From the NCBI GenBank assembly GCA_963726405.1, contig CAVSCF010000006.1:1-64000 (forward strand): DNA of 64,000 nt, written 5' to 3'. Source of the stretch: JAOUJD01 sp963726405. Its GTDB lineage: Bacteria; Pseudomonadota; Gammaproteobacteria; Burkholderiales; Burkholderiaceae_F. Shown here in pieces: positions 44,634-53,808 of this stretch. How positions within the stretch are numbered: position 1 is the stretch's first letter; each line of letters starts with the position of its first letter. A program made the position numbers and the translations under genes. The notes beneath the pieces were generated by a model. The model made no database searches. It saw nothing but the letters and a program-made list of their open reading frames with translations, and was not told where the DNA came from.

Positions 44634-46550
44634 ATGTCGGAACGGAATGCAGCGTGGCGGTACCCCTCTCGAATTTCCCTCGCCGTCTTGCTCGCCTGCA
44701 GCGTCGTGGCGGCGGCGTGGGCCGATGACGGCAATGAAACGATCGGCGTCGAATCGTCCGTCAGCCTGCCGGCACAGGCGAAGGGCAAGCCGCCGTCATG
44801 GGCGGGCAAGGCCTTCCGGCAAGGGGTCGTGACAGCCGGCAATCCCTATGGCGCCCAGGCGGGGGCAATGATCCTGGAGCAGGGCGGCAACGCCATCGAC
44901 GCGGCGGTGGCGATCGCCTACGCGCTGAACGTCGTCGAACCGCAGTCCGCCGGCATCGGCGGCGGTGGATTCATGTTGATCCACCTTGCCAGGACAGGGC
45001 AGACGTTCGCGATCGACACGCGGGAGAAAGCGCCGGCCGGAGCCACGCCGGGCATGTTCGTTGGCGTACCCAATGCCTCTCTTCAAGGGGTGGCCGTTGG
45101 AGTGCCGGGCATGGTGCGCGGCACGGCGATGGCGCTGGAGAAGTACGGCAACCTGCCGCTGGCGCAGGTGATGCTCCCGGCCATCAAGCTGGCCGACGAC
45201 GGGTTTGCCGCGACACCCCGCTATTCCGCGGTGAGTTGCAATGCGCGCTCGACCAACTCTCCCGAAGCGGCCGCGTTCTTCTGTCCGGGAGGTGTGCCGC
45301 CTGCACCGGGATCGCTGGTGCAGAACAAGCCGCTCGCTGCGACCCTCCGGCTGATCGCGGTGAACGGCCCCGACTGCTTCTACAAGTTGAGCCCGGGATG
45401 CGACATCGCGAAGGGAGTCGTCGAGGGGCAGAAGTTCAACCGGCCGCAGGCGCCCGGCGGCAAGGGCGGGACCATGAACTACGCGGACCTCGAGAACTAC
45501 CAGGCGGCGATCCGCATGCCGACCGAGGGAACGTACCGCGGCTACCGGATCAAGTCGATGTCCCCGCCATCGTCCGGCGGGCTGACGATGATCCAGATGC
45601 TGAAGATGCTTGAGCGCTTCCCGATCGGGGACGCCAGCCAGGGATTCGGCTTCGGGTCGGTCAAGACGATGAACGTGATGGCGGATGCGATGCGGCTGGC
45701 CTTTGCCGACCGGTCGATCTGGATGGGTGACAGCGACTTCGTCCCGGTGCCGTCCAAAGGCTTGCTGCATCCCAGCTACGTTCAATCGCGCGGTGCGGCG
45801 ATCGTCCCCGGTTCCCGCATCAACCCGAACCCATCGCCTGGCGATCCGCTGCCCTTCGAGGTTGCCGGTCTGGAGGCGCGGACGATGCTGGCCGTGGCCG
45901 AGCCGGTCACCGGACCGGGTGAAACCACCACGCACTTCTCGGTCGTGGACAAGTGGGGCAACATGGTCTCGTACACGAACACGATCGAGTCCTCGCACGG
46001 CATCGGCGTGTTCGCGGGCTACAGGAACGCGGACGGGTCCTTCAAGAGCTTCGGCTTCCTGCTGAACAACGAGCTGACCGACTTCAACACCACGCCGTCG
46101 ACCAACCCGTACACGGGGACGGTCGGCTACAACGACGTGCAGCCGAACAAGCGGCCACGCAGCAGCATGAATCCGACGATGATCTTCTCTCCGGATGGAA
46201 AGCCGCTCGTGGCGTTCGGTTCGCCTGGCGGGGCCACGATCATCAATTCGGTGCTGAACGTGACGCTCAACCTGATCGACCACAAGATGACGCTGCAGGA
46301 TGCGATCGATGCGCCGCGCATGTCAGTCACTTCCGCCGGAAGCACCATCAGCGTCGATACCGGAGCGCCCGGCGGCAAGTTCAGCGGCTTCCCGGAATCG
46401 TCCCTCAAGGGACTAAGGGATCTGGGCTACACCGTACCTCCACCGGCAGACATCGGCTCGGTGCAGGCGGTCATCGTCGACAAACAGACCGGCAAACAGT
46501 ATGGCGGCGCGGATGCGCGTCGCGAAGGCACCGTCATCGGCCGTCCATAG
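44634..46550 (+). CDS. ggt: Gamma-glutamyltransferase, periplasmic
   Basis: This 638-residue protein has a signal peptide (S-L-A-V-L-L-A-C-S-V-V-A-A-A-W-A) and the gamma-glutamyltransferase fold. The autocatalytic cleavage site with the N-terminal nucleophile Thr is T432 in E-T-T-T-H-F-S-V-V-D. G-I-G-G-G-G-F-M, D-T-R-E-K-A-P, and S-S-M-N-P-T-M and G-S-P-G-G-A later are typical. It would cleave glutathione or gamma-glutamyl amides outside the membrane. An 80-residue segment at about 200-280 with extra cysteines is longer than in E. coli. The GGAGGAG site is strong, and a clear terminator follows. Confidence 0.88.
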   Translation: MSERNAAWRYPSRISLAVLLACSVVAAAWADDGNETIGVESSVSLPAQAKGKPPSWAGKAFRQGVVTAGNPYGAQAGAMILEQGGNAIDAAVAIAYALNVVEPQSAGIGGGGFMLIHLARTGQTFAIDTREKAPAGATPGMFVGVPNASLQGVAVGVPGMVRGTAMALEKYGNLPLAQVMLPAIKLADDGFAATPRYSAVSCNARSTNSPEAAAFFCPGGVPPAPGSLVQNKPLAATLRLIAVNGPDCFYKLSPGCDIAKGVVEGQKFNRPQAPGGKGGTMNYADLENYQAAIRMPTEGTYRGYRIKSMSPPSSGGLTMIQMLKMLERFPIGDASQGFGFGSVKTMNVMADAMRLAFADRSIWMGDSDFVPVPSKGLLHPSYVQSRGAAIVPGSRINPNPSPGDPLPFEVAGLEARTMLAVAEPVTGPGETTTHFSVVDKWGNMVSYTNTIESSHGIGVFAGYRNADGSFKSFGFLLNNELTDFNTTPSTNPYTGTVGYNDVQPNKRPRSSMNPTMIFSPDGKPLVAFGSPGGATIINSVLNVTLNLIDHKMTLQDAIDAPRMSVTSAGSTISVDTGAPGGKFSGFPESSLKGLRDLGYTVPPPADIGSVQAVIVDKQTGKQYGGADARREGTVIGRP

Positions 46551-46586
46551 GCGGCGCGTGCGCTGAAAGTTCGCCTGCCCTGCCAT

Positions 46587-46610
46587 GAAGCCCGGCCTCT
46601 GCCGGGCTTC
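46587..46610 (+). terminator. Rho-independent terminator of ggt
   Basis: GAAGCCCGGC (46587-46596), loop CTCT and GCCGGGCTTC (46601-46610) form a perfect ten-base stem followed by TTCTTGTTG. It is 36 bases past the ggt stop. This is the clearest intrinsic terminator of the window. Confidence 0.85.
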
Positions 46611-46760
46611 TTCTTGTTGCAGGTCGAAGGTGACAGGGGGAAGGAAATCCTCGCTGCGACAGGCGCGCCGCCTCGTTTTGGCAACCAAGTCGAAGGAAGG
46701 CAGGAAGCCGGCGGGCTGGCGCGGAGCGGGTTCGTCGCCGGACCCGAACTCGGTTTCGGT

Positions 46761-47390
46761 CTACGACCTGCCTGAGGCCCCCAGCAGGCCGCGTTCGACG
46801 ATGAAGTCGATCACCTGCTCGACGCCTTCGCCGGTCTTCAGGTTCGTCATCACGTAAGGTCGTGCGCCGCGCATGCGCTCGGTGTCATGGCGCATCACGT
46901 CGAGGCTCGCGCCGACGTACGGCGCGAGGTCGATCTTGTTGATGACGAGCAGGTCGCTCTTCGTGATGCCCGGGCCGCCCTTGCGTGGAATCTTCTCGCC
47001 GCCCGCCACGTCGATCACGTAGATCGTCAGGTCGGACAGCTCGGGGCTGAAGGTGGCGGCGAGGTTGTCGCCGCCCGACTCGATGAAGATCAATTCGAGG
47101 TCCGGGAAGCGCGCGCACATGCGATCCACCGCTTCGAGATTGATCGACGCGTCCTCGCGGATCGCGGTGTGCGGGCAGCCGCCGGTCTCCACTCCCATGA
47201 TGCGGTCCGGCGTGAGCGCCTGCGCGGCGACGAGCAGCCGCTCGTCCTCCTTCGTGTAGATGTCGTTGGTGACGACCGCAAGGCGGTAGTCGTCGCGCAT
47301 GCGCTTGCACAGCACTTCGACGAGCGTCGTCTTGCCGGAACCGACGGGACCGCCGACGCCGACGCGGAGAGGAGAGGAAGCGTTCATCAT
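46761..47390 (-). CDS. ureG: Urease accessory GTPase UreG
   Basis: This 209-residue SIMIBI GTPase delivers nickel to urease with UreD/F/E. Motifs are G-G-P-V-G-S-G-K-T-T (P-loop), N-D-I-Y-T-K-E-D, E-T-G-G-C-P-H-T-A-I (the C-P-H nickel site), E-S-G-G-D-N-L and N-K-I-D-L-A. Everything is intact. It lies about 8.6 kb from ureF on the same strand, with a hydantoinase/TRAP module between them, so it must have its own promoter. The start could be 47387 or 47390 (two ATGs). Confidence 0.92.
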   Translation of the reverse strand: MMNASSPLRVGVGGPVGSGKTTLVEVLCKRMRDDYRLAVVTNDIYTKEDERLLVAAQALTPDRIMGVETGGCPHTAIREDASINLEAVDRMCARFPDLELIFIESGGDNLAATFSPELSDLTIYVIDVAGGEKIPRKGGPGITKSDLLVINKIDLAPYVGASLDVMRHDTERMRGARPYVMTNLKTGEGVEQVIDFIVERGLLGASGRS

Positions 47391-47476
47391 GAGCGATCGA
47401 TGGAAGTGACCATGCCGGCGCAGCCCGGAGCGGGGGCGTTGACGGGACAACGCAAGATGCTTGCCAGCGCGGCAGG

Positions 47477-48217
47477 CTAGGCGCCTGTCAGGGAGAAGAG
47501 TTTTCCCCAGCCCCGCACGCGCCGCGTGTCCACGCCGGCCGCACGCAGTGTGCCCCAGGCCGCGAAGGCGATCGAGTCGAGCAGCAGGACACCGCTCCTG
47601 TGCTCGAAGTCCTCGGCGAGCGCAGCGCCGTCCATGTTGGTGCACAGGATGACCACCGCCTGCGGCCGTGCGGCCACGACTTCGGCGAGCATCGTTTCGA
47701 TGGCGGCGGGCTCGATCGTCGAGAAGTCAAAATTCACCCGGATGCCCGCGTGCCGCTCGGCAACGCACTCGAAGCCGGAGCGCGCGAAGTTGGCGATGAT
47801 CGCCTGCTGGATGTCCTCGGTGTATGGCGTGACGAGCCCGTAGCGCGTTATGCCGGCGAGGCGAAAGGCGTCGAGCAGGGCGAGCACGGCGGACGTTGCA
47901 CGGATGCCGGTGCGGTGTTCGATCTCGGCGCAGAGCTGGCGGTCGCGGTCGAAGCCAAGCCAGCCTGCGGATGTCCCGTTCCAGCAGATCGCGCTGCAGT
48001 GCGCATCTGCGAGCAGGTCAGCCGCCGCCAGCATGGGCGCCATGTCGAACTGACCCAGCGCGCCGGCGCCCAGCGAGATCTCCGTCACGCGGAAGCGACC
48101 CGCGTGGACGCTGACCTCCGGCAGGCCGGCCAGCATGCGTGCGGTCACGGGCTCCAGCGCGGTGTTCGACGACGGCGTGATCATGCCGAGCAGGACGCGG
48201 TCCTTCTTCGAGTTCAT
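47477..48217 (-). CDS. Asp/Glu racemase superfamily protein (maleate isomerase type)
   Basis: This 246-residue enzyme fits the maleate isomerase/arylmalonate decarboxylase branch: G-M-I-T-P-S-S-N-T-A-L-E-P near the start, the first catalytic cysteine in I-C-W-N-G-T-S-A-G-W, and the second in V-I-L-C-T-N-M-D-G. With two cysteines it should do racemase- or isomerase-type proton transfer. It lies on the same strand as ureG and the GntR regulator, next to a divergent hydantoinase, so a role in hydantoin or pyrimidine breakdown is likely. Confidence 0.8.
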   Translation of the reverse strand: MNSKKDRVLLGMITPSSNTALEPVTARMLAGLPEVSVHAGRFRVTEISLGAGALGQFDMAPMLAAADLLADAHCSAICWNGTSAGWLGFDRDRQLCAEIEHRTGIRATSAVLALLDAFRLAGITRYGLVTPYTEDIQQAIIANFARSGFECVAERHAGIRVNFDFSTIEPAAIETMLAEVVAARPQAVVILCTNMDGAALAEDFEHRSGVLLLDSIAFAAWGTLRAAGVDTRRVRGWGKLFSLTGA

Positions 48218-48260
48218 GCGGGTCCTTGTCGAATGACGCGGTGAGGCATGGACATCGACG

Positions 48261-49040
48261 CTACGCGAGAGCCGCGGCGAGGTCGATCGGCGCCTCCACG
48301 CCCATCGACAGGTCGAGTTCCTTCTCGACGTGGTTCAGGTGCTCGACCATGAGCGACGCTGCGCGGCGCGCATCGCCTGTGGCGATCGCGTCGGTGATAT
48401 CGCCATGCTCCTCGCCCAGGCAGGACGGCGTCGCCGGCCGGTCGTACAGGGCGATGATCAGGCAGGTCAGGAGCGCGAGTTCGCGCATCGACTTCGCGAG
48501 CACCACGTTGCCCGACAACTCGGCGAGCAGCATGTGGAACTCGCCGGACAGCCGCACGATGGTGCGGACGTCGCCGGCCGAGCGCGCCCTGCGCTCCGCG
48601 GCGACGTGCTGGCGCAGGCGGGCGACCGCACCCGTGCGGTCCGGCTGCCGTGCAAGTCGCGTTGCGATGCCGGGCTCGATGAGCCGGCGCGCCTCGAACA
48701 CGTCGCGCGCCTGGTCGACCGTCGGCTGCGCGACGAAGGCGCCGCGGTTGGGCTCGAGCGTGACCAGCCCCTCGTGGGCGAGCCGCGGCAGCACGGCGCG
48801 CACGCGAGCGCGCGTGACGCCAAAGATGCCGGCGAGGCTCTCCTCGCCGAGCTTGGTGCCGGGTGGAAGGCGGTGCTCGAAGATCGCGGCCACCAGCCGC
48901 TCGTAGATCCCTTCCTCGGTCCGTTCACCGTGGACGACGGCAAGGGCAAAGGTCCCCGCCCTGGTGCGCGGCTGACCGGTCGTGGTGCGCTTGCTCGCGG
49001 GCTTGGTGCGAACGGAGCGATTGACATGGCTGGATTTCAT
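48261..49040 (-). CDS. GntR-family regulator (FadR/FCD type)
   Basis: This 259-residue protein has an N-terminal winged helix (G-E-E-S-L-A-G-I-F-G-V-T-R-A-R-V-R) after a basic tail, and an FCD ligand-binding domain with H residues in E-F-H-M-L-L-A-E and M-V-E-H-L-N-H-V that could bind metal. It diverges from the hydantoinase gene; the large dyad at 49060-49095 between them is a good operator candidate. It likely represses the catabolic module in the absence of its substrate. Confidence 0.85.
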   Translation of the reverse strand: MKSSHVNRSVRTKPASKRTTTGQPRTRAGTFALAVVHGERTEEGIYERLVAAIFEHRLPPGTKLGEESLAGIFGVTRARVRAVLPRLAHEGLVTLEPNRGAFVAQPTVDQARDVFEARRLIEPGIATRLARQPDRTGAVARLRQHVAAERRARSAGDVRTIVRLSGEFHMLLAELSGNVVLAKSMRELALLTCLIIALYDRPATPSCLGEEHGDITDAIATGDARRAASLMVEHLNHVEKELDLSMGVEAPIDLAAALA

Positions 49041-49059
49041 TGCTCACAATGCTATGCAG

Positions 49060-49095
49060 GATTGGCGCCAAAAACAACCCATGTTGGCGCCGATC
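49060..49095. promoter_or_regulatory. Candidate GntR operator, TTGGCGCC dyad
   Basis: GATTGGCGCCAA (49060-49071) and TTGGCGCCGATC (49084-49095) are inverted arms with 11 of 12 bases matching. Each contains the palindrome TTGGCGCC, 22 bases apart, about two helical turns. It lies in the 135-base gap between the GntR gene and the hydantoinase gene. The position suits control of both. Confidence 0.6.
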
Positions 49096-49175
49096 ATGGC
49101 ATCAGTCTTGCTTTCCCTCTCTTCGCGGAGAGGCCGGCCTCCGACCCACCTCGCCCGGTATTCAAAGCGCAGCGC

Positions 49176-50600
49176 ATGAACGGCACCTTCGATCTCGTCG
49201 TCAGGAACGGCCTTGTGGTCACCGCCGCGGACACCCAGCGCGCGGACATCGGCGTGCGGGACGGACGGATCGTGGCGCTCGGCGAGGACCTGCCGCGCGG
49301 AACGCGGGACATCGATGCGGCAGGCCGGCATGTGCTCCCGGGTGGAGTCGACGGCCACTGCCACCTCGACCAGCCGATGCCGCCGCCGGCGAAGATGGCC
49401 GACGACTTCGAAACCGGGTCGCGCTCGGCCGCATGCGGCGGTACCACCACGGTCATCCCGTTTGCCGCGCAGGTGAAGGGACACTCGCTGCGCGCGGCGG
49501 TCGAGGACTATCACCGGCGGGCCGACGGCCGCTCGAGCATCGACTACGCCTTCCACCTGATCGTCAGCGATCCGACGCCCGACGTTCTGGAGCGGGAATT
49601 GCCGGAACTGATCGCCGCCGGCTACACGTCGTTCAAGATCTACATGACGTACGACGACCTGAAGCTCGACGACGGCCAGATCCTCGATGTGCTCGACGTG
49701 GCGCGGTGCCACGGCGCGATGGCGATGGTGCACGCCGAGAACTCCGATTGCATCGAGTGGCTGACGCGCCGGCTCGAAGCGGCGGGCCGCACGGCGCCGC
49801 GCTGGCACGCGCACGCGCGGCCGATGCTGGTCGAGCGCGAAGCGACGCACCGCGCGATATCCCTCTCGCAGCTTGTCGACGTGCCGATCCTGATCGTGCA
49901 CGTCTCCGGCCGCGAGGCGGTCGAGCAGATCCGCTGGGCGCGGGGTCACGGGCTGTCGATCTTCGCGGAGACCTGTCCGCAGTACCTTTTCCTCACCGCC
50001 GACGACCTCGGCATCGACGACGGCTACAAGGGCGCCAAATGCGTGTGCAGCCCGCCGCCGCGCGACAAGTCCAACCAGGATGTCATCTGGAACGGCATCG
50101 CCGACGGCCTGTTCACCGTGTTCTCGTCCGACCACGCCCCGTTTCGCTACGAGGCGCCGGAGGGCAAGAAGCCGGACGGCAAGGAGGTGCCGTTCCGCCA
50201 CATTCCCAACGGCATTCCCGGGCTCGAGACGCGTCTGCCGCTGCTGTATTCCGAGGGCGTGCTCGGCGGGCGCATCACGGTCAACCGCTTCGTCGAACTG
50301 ACTGCCACCAATCCCGCCAAGGCGTACGGCCTGCATCCGCGCAAGGGAACGATCGCGATCGGCGCCGACGCGGACCTGGTGATCTGGGACGAGCGCGAGG
50401 TGGTCCTGAATAACGGCATGCTGCATCACGCGGTCGACTACACGCCGTACGAGGGGATCAAGCTCAACGCCTGGCCCGCCATGACGCTGTCCCGCGGCGA
50501 AGTCGTGTGGGATGGCACGAACTTCACGGGTCGCGCCGGGCGCGGCCAGTTCCTCCGGTGCGGTGAGCCGACGTTGCGGCCATCGACGCGCGCGCCATGA
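49176..50600 (+). CDS. D-hydantoinase/dihydropyrimidinase
   Basis: This 474-residue enzyme of the cyclic amidohydrolase family opens hydantoins or dihydropyrimidines. Metal ligands are in G-H-C-H-L-D-Q, the carbamylated lysine in T-S-F-K-I-Y-M-T-Y, histidines in V-H-A-E-N and V-H-V-S-G, and the aspartate in S-S-D-H-A-P-F. All are present. Its stop overlaps a racemase stub, and a TRAP transporter follows at 50814. The D-specific substrate is not known. Confidence 0.88.
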   Translation: MNGTFDLVVRNGLVVTAADTQRADIGVRDGRIVALGEDLPRGTRDIDAAGRHVLPGGVDGHCHLDQPMPPPAKMADDFETGSRSAACGGTTTVIPFAAQVKGHSLRAAVEDYHRRADGRSSIDYAFHLIVSDPTPDVLERELPELIAAGYTSFKIYMTYDDLKLDDGQILDVLDVARCHGAMAMVHAENSDCIEWLTRRLEAAGRTAPRWHAHARPMLVEREATHRAISLSQLVDVPILIVHVSGREAVEQIRWARGHGLSIFAETCPQYLFLTADDLGIDDGYKGAKCVCSPPPRDKSNQDVIWNGIADGLFTVFSSDHAPFRYEAPEGKKPDGKEVPFRHIPNGIPGLETRLPLLYSEGVLGGRITVNRFVELTATNPAKAYGLHPRKGTIAIGADADLVIWDEREVVLNNGMLHHAVDYTPYEGIKLNAWPAMTLSRGEVVWDGTNFTGRAGRGQFLRCGEPTLRPSTRAP

Positions 50601-50704
50601 AGCTGCTCCTGATCAATCCCGACATCTCGGACAGCGTGTCGGCGCTGATCCGCGCCGAGGCGGAGCGCGCTGCATCGCCCGGCACCGAGGTCGAGGAGTC
50701 CTGA
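50597..50704 (+). pseudogene. Hydantoin racemase stub, N-terminal fragment only
   Basis: This 35-codon frame starts at an ATG overlapping the hydantoinase stop (ATGA). MKLLLINPDISDSVSALIRA is the start of an Asp/Glu/hydantoin racemase, but a TGA follows at once after E-V-E-E-S. The rest of the enzyme, about 200 residues with both cysteines, is absent. A deletion seems to have joined the start of this gene to the TRAP leader. A full-length relative survives at 47477. Confidence 0.65.
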
Positions 50705-50813
50705 TGTTTGCGGTTGTGCTGCCGTGCATGCTTTTCCCGCCCCTCGTGACGACGCTGCCGCGCGCACTGGGCTATTGATCGTGTCCGTATCCGTTGCCCG
50801 AAAGGAGTTGCCC

Positions 50814-51872
50814 ATGTCGATGAAACGTTTCGCAGTGCGTGCACTGTCCGCCGTCGTAGCCGCCACCGCGCTGTGGGGGGTCGCCCCCGCCGGCGCGCAG
50901 GAGAAGATCAAGCTGAAGGTGATCGGCCAGCCGCTCGCCACCGGCCTGATCCAGAAGAACAAGGAGCAGCCTTTCTTCGAGACGCTGGCCCAGAAGACCG
51001 GACTGCCGATCGAGATCGAGTACAAGCCGATCGACACGCTCGGCATCAAGGACACCGAGCAGCTGCGCGTGATGAAGGCCGGACTGTTCGAGATGGCCTC
51101 GCTGCGCATGTCGCAGAACTCGCGCGACGAGCCGACCATTCTGGGCCTCGACCTGGTCGGCCTGAACCCGGACTACAAGACCGGACGGGCCGTGGGCAAG
51201 GCCTACGCCGCGACGCTGGATCAGCGGCTGCAGAAGCAGTTCAACGTGAAGCTGCTCGGTGTGTGGCCGTTCGGCCCGCAGGTGCTGTTCTGCAAGAAGC
51301 CGATCGCCAAGCTCGGCGACGTCAAGGGCCTGAAGGTCCGGACCTACGACCAGAACCTGGCCAAGTTCATCGAGTCCCTCGGCGGCACGCCGGTGCCGAT
51401 CGCGTTCGCGGAGACGCACCAGAGCCTGTCGCTCGGCGTGGTGGACTGCGCGGTCACCGGGCCGAGCTCGGCCAATTCGGCCGGCTGGCCGGAGGTGACG
51501 ACGCACTACCTGCCGATCGGCATGCAGATGGCCATGAACGGATATGCGATCACGCTGGACGCATGGCGCAAGCTGAAGCCCGACCAGCAGCAGAAGCTGC
51601 AGGCCGCGTTCGACGCGTTCACCGAGGAGGTCTGGAAATACTCGGAGGAACTCTTCGTGGACGCCTCCAACTGCAACATCGGCAAGGACCCTTGCACGAC
51701 GGGCAAGAAGTTCAATCTCGTCAACGTGCCGGTGACGCAGTCGGATCTCGACATCGTCAGGAAATCGGTGCGTGACCTGTCGTTCCCGGCCTGGGCCGAG
51801 GTGTGCGACAAGTCGAACCCCGGCTGCTCGGCGACGTGGAAGAAGACGGTGGGTCCGATCGTCGGGATGTAG
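50814..51872 (+). CDS. dctP: TRAP transporter solute-binding subunit (DctP type)
   Basis: This 352-residue protein has a signal peptide (R-A-L-S-A-V-V-A-A-T-A-L-W-G-V-A-P-A-G-A-Q) and the DctP fold. The carboxylate-binding arginine lies in L-K-V-R-T-Y-D, and V-D-C-A-V-T-G-P follows. It catches a carboxylate in the periplasm for DctQ/M. AAAGGAG is seven bases before the ATG. C-terminal cysteine pairs (C-N-I-G-K-D-P-C, V-C-D-K-S-N-P-G-C) are not usual and might form disulfides. Confidence 0.87.
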   Translation: MSMKRFAVRALSAVVAATALWGVAPAGAQEKIKLKVIGQPLATGLIQKNKEQPFFETLAQKTGLPIEIEYKPIDTLGIKDTEQLRVMKAGLFEMASLRMSQNSRDEPTILGLDLVGLNPDYKTGRAVGKAYAATLDQRLQKQFNVKLLGVWPFGPQVLFCKKPIAKLGDVKGLKVRTYDQNLAKFIESLGGTPVPIAFAETHQSLSLGVVDCAVTGPSSANSAGWPEVTTHYLPIGMQMAMNGYAITLDAWRKLKPDQQQKLQAAFDAFTEEVWKYSEELFVDASNCNIGKDPCTTGKKFNLVNVPVTQSDLDIVRKSVRDLSFPAWAEVCDKSNPGCSATWKKTVGPIVGM

Positions 51873-51923
51873 TCGCGACATGACCAGGGCGCGGCGGCCA
51901 CGGTTGCCGCGCCGGGAGCACGC

Positions 51924-52508
51924 ATGAAGAGAATCGAAACCGCGCTCGCCTGGATCTTCGGGACGATCTTTCTCGCTCTGTCGTTCGTCGTGACGATCGA
52001 GACGATCTCCAGGAAGGTCTTCAACTTCTCCCTGCAGGGAGCGGACGAACTCGGCGGCTATTCGCTCGCGATTGGCTCGACCATCGCCTTCTCGCTCGCA
52101 CTCGTGGGCCGCAACCACATCCGGGTCGACGTCTTCCACGAGATGTTGTCTCGCCGCACCAAGGCGGCGCTGAACTGGCTGTCGATCGTCGGCCTTGCCG
52201 CGACGGGCATCCTCTTCGTTGGGGTATCGCTGCGCGTGCTGCGGGAAAGCCTCGAGTACGGCAGCACCGCGCAGACACCCTGGGCGACGCCGCTCATCTA
52301 TCCACAGGCGCTCTGGTACCTGGGGCTGATCTTCTTCATGCTGGTCGCGGTCGGCTACGCGATCCGCGCGACCCGCCTGCTGTTCAGTGGCCGGCTCGAC
52401 GAGCTGAACGTCGAGTTCCACCCGAAGAGCGCCAAGGAAGAGCTGAAGGAGGAACTGGACGACTTCGCGCAGCGTAGCGGTGCCGGCGAGGCGGGAGGCA
52501 CGAAGTGA
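51924..52508 (+). CDS. dctQ: TRAP transporter small membrane subunit (DctQ type)
   Basis: This 194-residue protein has four membrane helices and the DctQ pattern: L-A-W-I-F-G-T-I-F-L-A-L-S in helix 1, G-A-D-E-L-G-G-Y-S-L-A-I in helix 2, and N-H-I-R-V-D-V-F-H-E after it. The C-terminal 25 residues are charged and in the cytoplasm. It overlaps the DctM gene by four bases. Confidence 0.87.
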   Translation: MKRIETALAWIFGTIFLALSFVVTIETISRKVFNFSLQGADELGGYSLAIGSTIAFSLALVGRNHIRVDVFHEMLSRRTKAALNWLSIVGLAATGILFVGVSLRVLRESLEYGSTAQTPWATPLIYPQALWYLGLIFFMLVAVGYAIRATRLLFSGRLDELNVEFHPKSAKEELKEELDDFAQRSGAGEAGGTK

Positions 52509-53803
52509 TCATCGCCACCATCGTCGCGTTCTTCGTGATGATCGGACTGATGCTGATCGGTATTCCGATCGCCGTGTCGATGCTGGTGGTCGGTGTCGTT
52601 GGAGGCGTGCTCGCCTACGGGATGCCGTTCCTGAATTCGATGGCAACCGTCACGTGGGGCGTCGGCAACGAGAACCTTCTGACAGCGATCCCGCTGTTCG
52701 TCCTGCTCGGCGAACTGCTGTTGCGTTCCGGAATCGCCGACCGCATGTACATCGCGCTGTCGGCGTGGCTCGCGCGCCTGCCGGGCGGGCTCCTGCACAC
52801 GAACATCGGGTGCTGCGCGCTGTTCGCCGCGACTTCCGGATCGTCAGTCGCGACGGCGGCGACCATCGGCACTGTGGCGCTGCCGCCGCTGCACGCGCGC
52901 GGCTATCCGATGCGCGACGCGCTCGGTTCGCTCGCCGCCGGCGGCACGCTCGGCATCCTGATCCCTCCGAGCGTCAACATGATCGTGTACGGGTCGCTGA
53001 CCAACAACTCGATCGGCAAGCTGTTCATCGCCGGCATCATTCCGGGCCTGCTGCTGACGACGTGTTTCATGGCGTTCATCTTCGTGCGCGCGCTGACATC
53101 GGACTCGATGAAGGCCGTCAAGAAGGAGGCGAAGCTGCCGATCGCCGAGCGGGTCCGCCTGCTGGTGAACCTGATCCCGCCGCTGATCGTGTTCGGCGTG
53201 GTGATGGGAAGTCTGTACTTCGGCATCGCCACCGCCACCGAGTCCGCGGCGCTCGGCGTCGTCGTGGCGCTCGGCTTCGTCTGGCACAGTGGCCGCCTGT
53301 CGCGCGAACTGCTGACCAACTGCTTCCAGCAGACCGCGCGCATCAGCGGGATGATCCTGCTGATCATTTCCGTCGCCTTCGTGCTGAACCTCACCATCAG
53401 CCTGACCGGCATCGCGGACCAGATGACCCGCTGGGTGACGTCGTTCGGAATGTCGGCCACAGCCATGCTGTTTGCGCTGATTGCCTTCTACCTGGTGCTT
53501 GGAATGTTCATGGACGTGCTGTCGATGCAGGTGGCGACGATCCCGCTGACCTACCCCATCGTCACCGCGCTCGGTGTCGATCCCATCTGGTTCGGCGTCT
53601 TCATCGTGCTGATGTGCGAGCTCGGCCTGATCACGCCTCCGGTGGGCATGAACCTGTTCGTCGTGCACGGCATTCGCCCCGACAAGGGGGGTATCGAGGA
53701 CGCGATCTGGGGCGCGCTGCCGTACGCGCTCATCATGCTCCTGTTCACGATCTCGCTGATCTTCTGGCCACAGATCGTCCTGTACCTGCCCGGCAAGATG
53801 TGA
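52505..53803 (+). CDS. dctM: TRAP transporter large permease (DctM type)
   Basis: This 432-residue protein has about 12 membrane helices and the DctM motifs: I-P-L-F-V-L-L-G-E-L-L, G-S-S-V-A-T-A-A-T-I-G in the first sodium-binding hairpin, L-I-P-P-S-V-N-M-I-V-Y-G and L-I-T-P-P-V-G-M-N-L-F-V. It moves the solute with sodium. The operon dctP-Q-M continues directly into the amidase gene, five bases after the stop. Confidence 0.9.
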   Translation: MIIATIVAFFVMIGLMLIGIPIAVSMLVVGVVGGVLAYGMPFLNSMATVTWGVGNENLLTAIPLFVLLGELLLRSGIADRMYIALSAWLARLPGGLLHTNIGCCALFAATSGSSVATAATIGTVALPPLHARGYPMRDALGSLAAGGTLGILIPPSVNMIVYGSLTNNSIGKLFIAGIIPGLLLTTCFMAFIFVRALTSDSMKAVKKEAKLPIAERVRLLVNLIPPLIVFGVVMGSLYFGIATATESAALGVVVALGFVWHSGRLSRELLTNCFQQTARISGMILLIISVAFVLNLTISLTGIADQMTRWVTSFGMSATAMLFALIAFYLVLGMFMDVLSMQVATIPLTYPIVTALGVDPIWFGVFIVLMCELGLITPPVGMNLFVVHGIRPDKGGIEDAIWGALPYALIMLLFTISLIFWPQIVLYLPGKM

Positions 53804-53808
53804 GCGTG

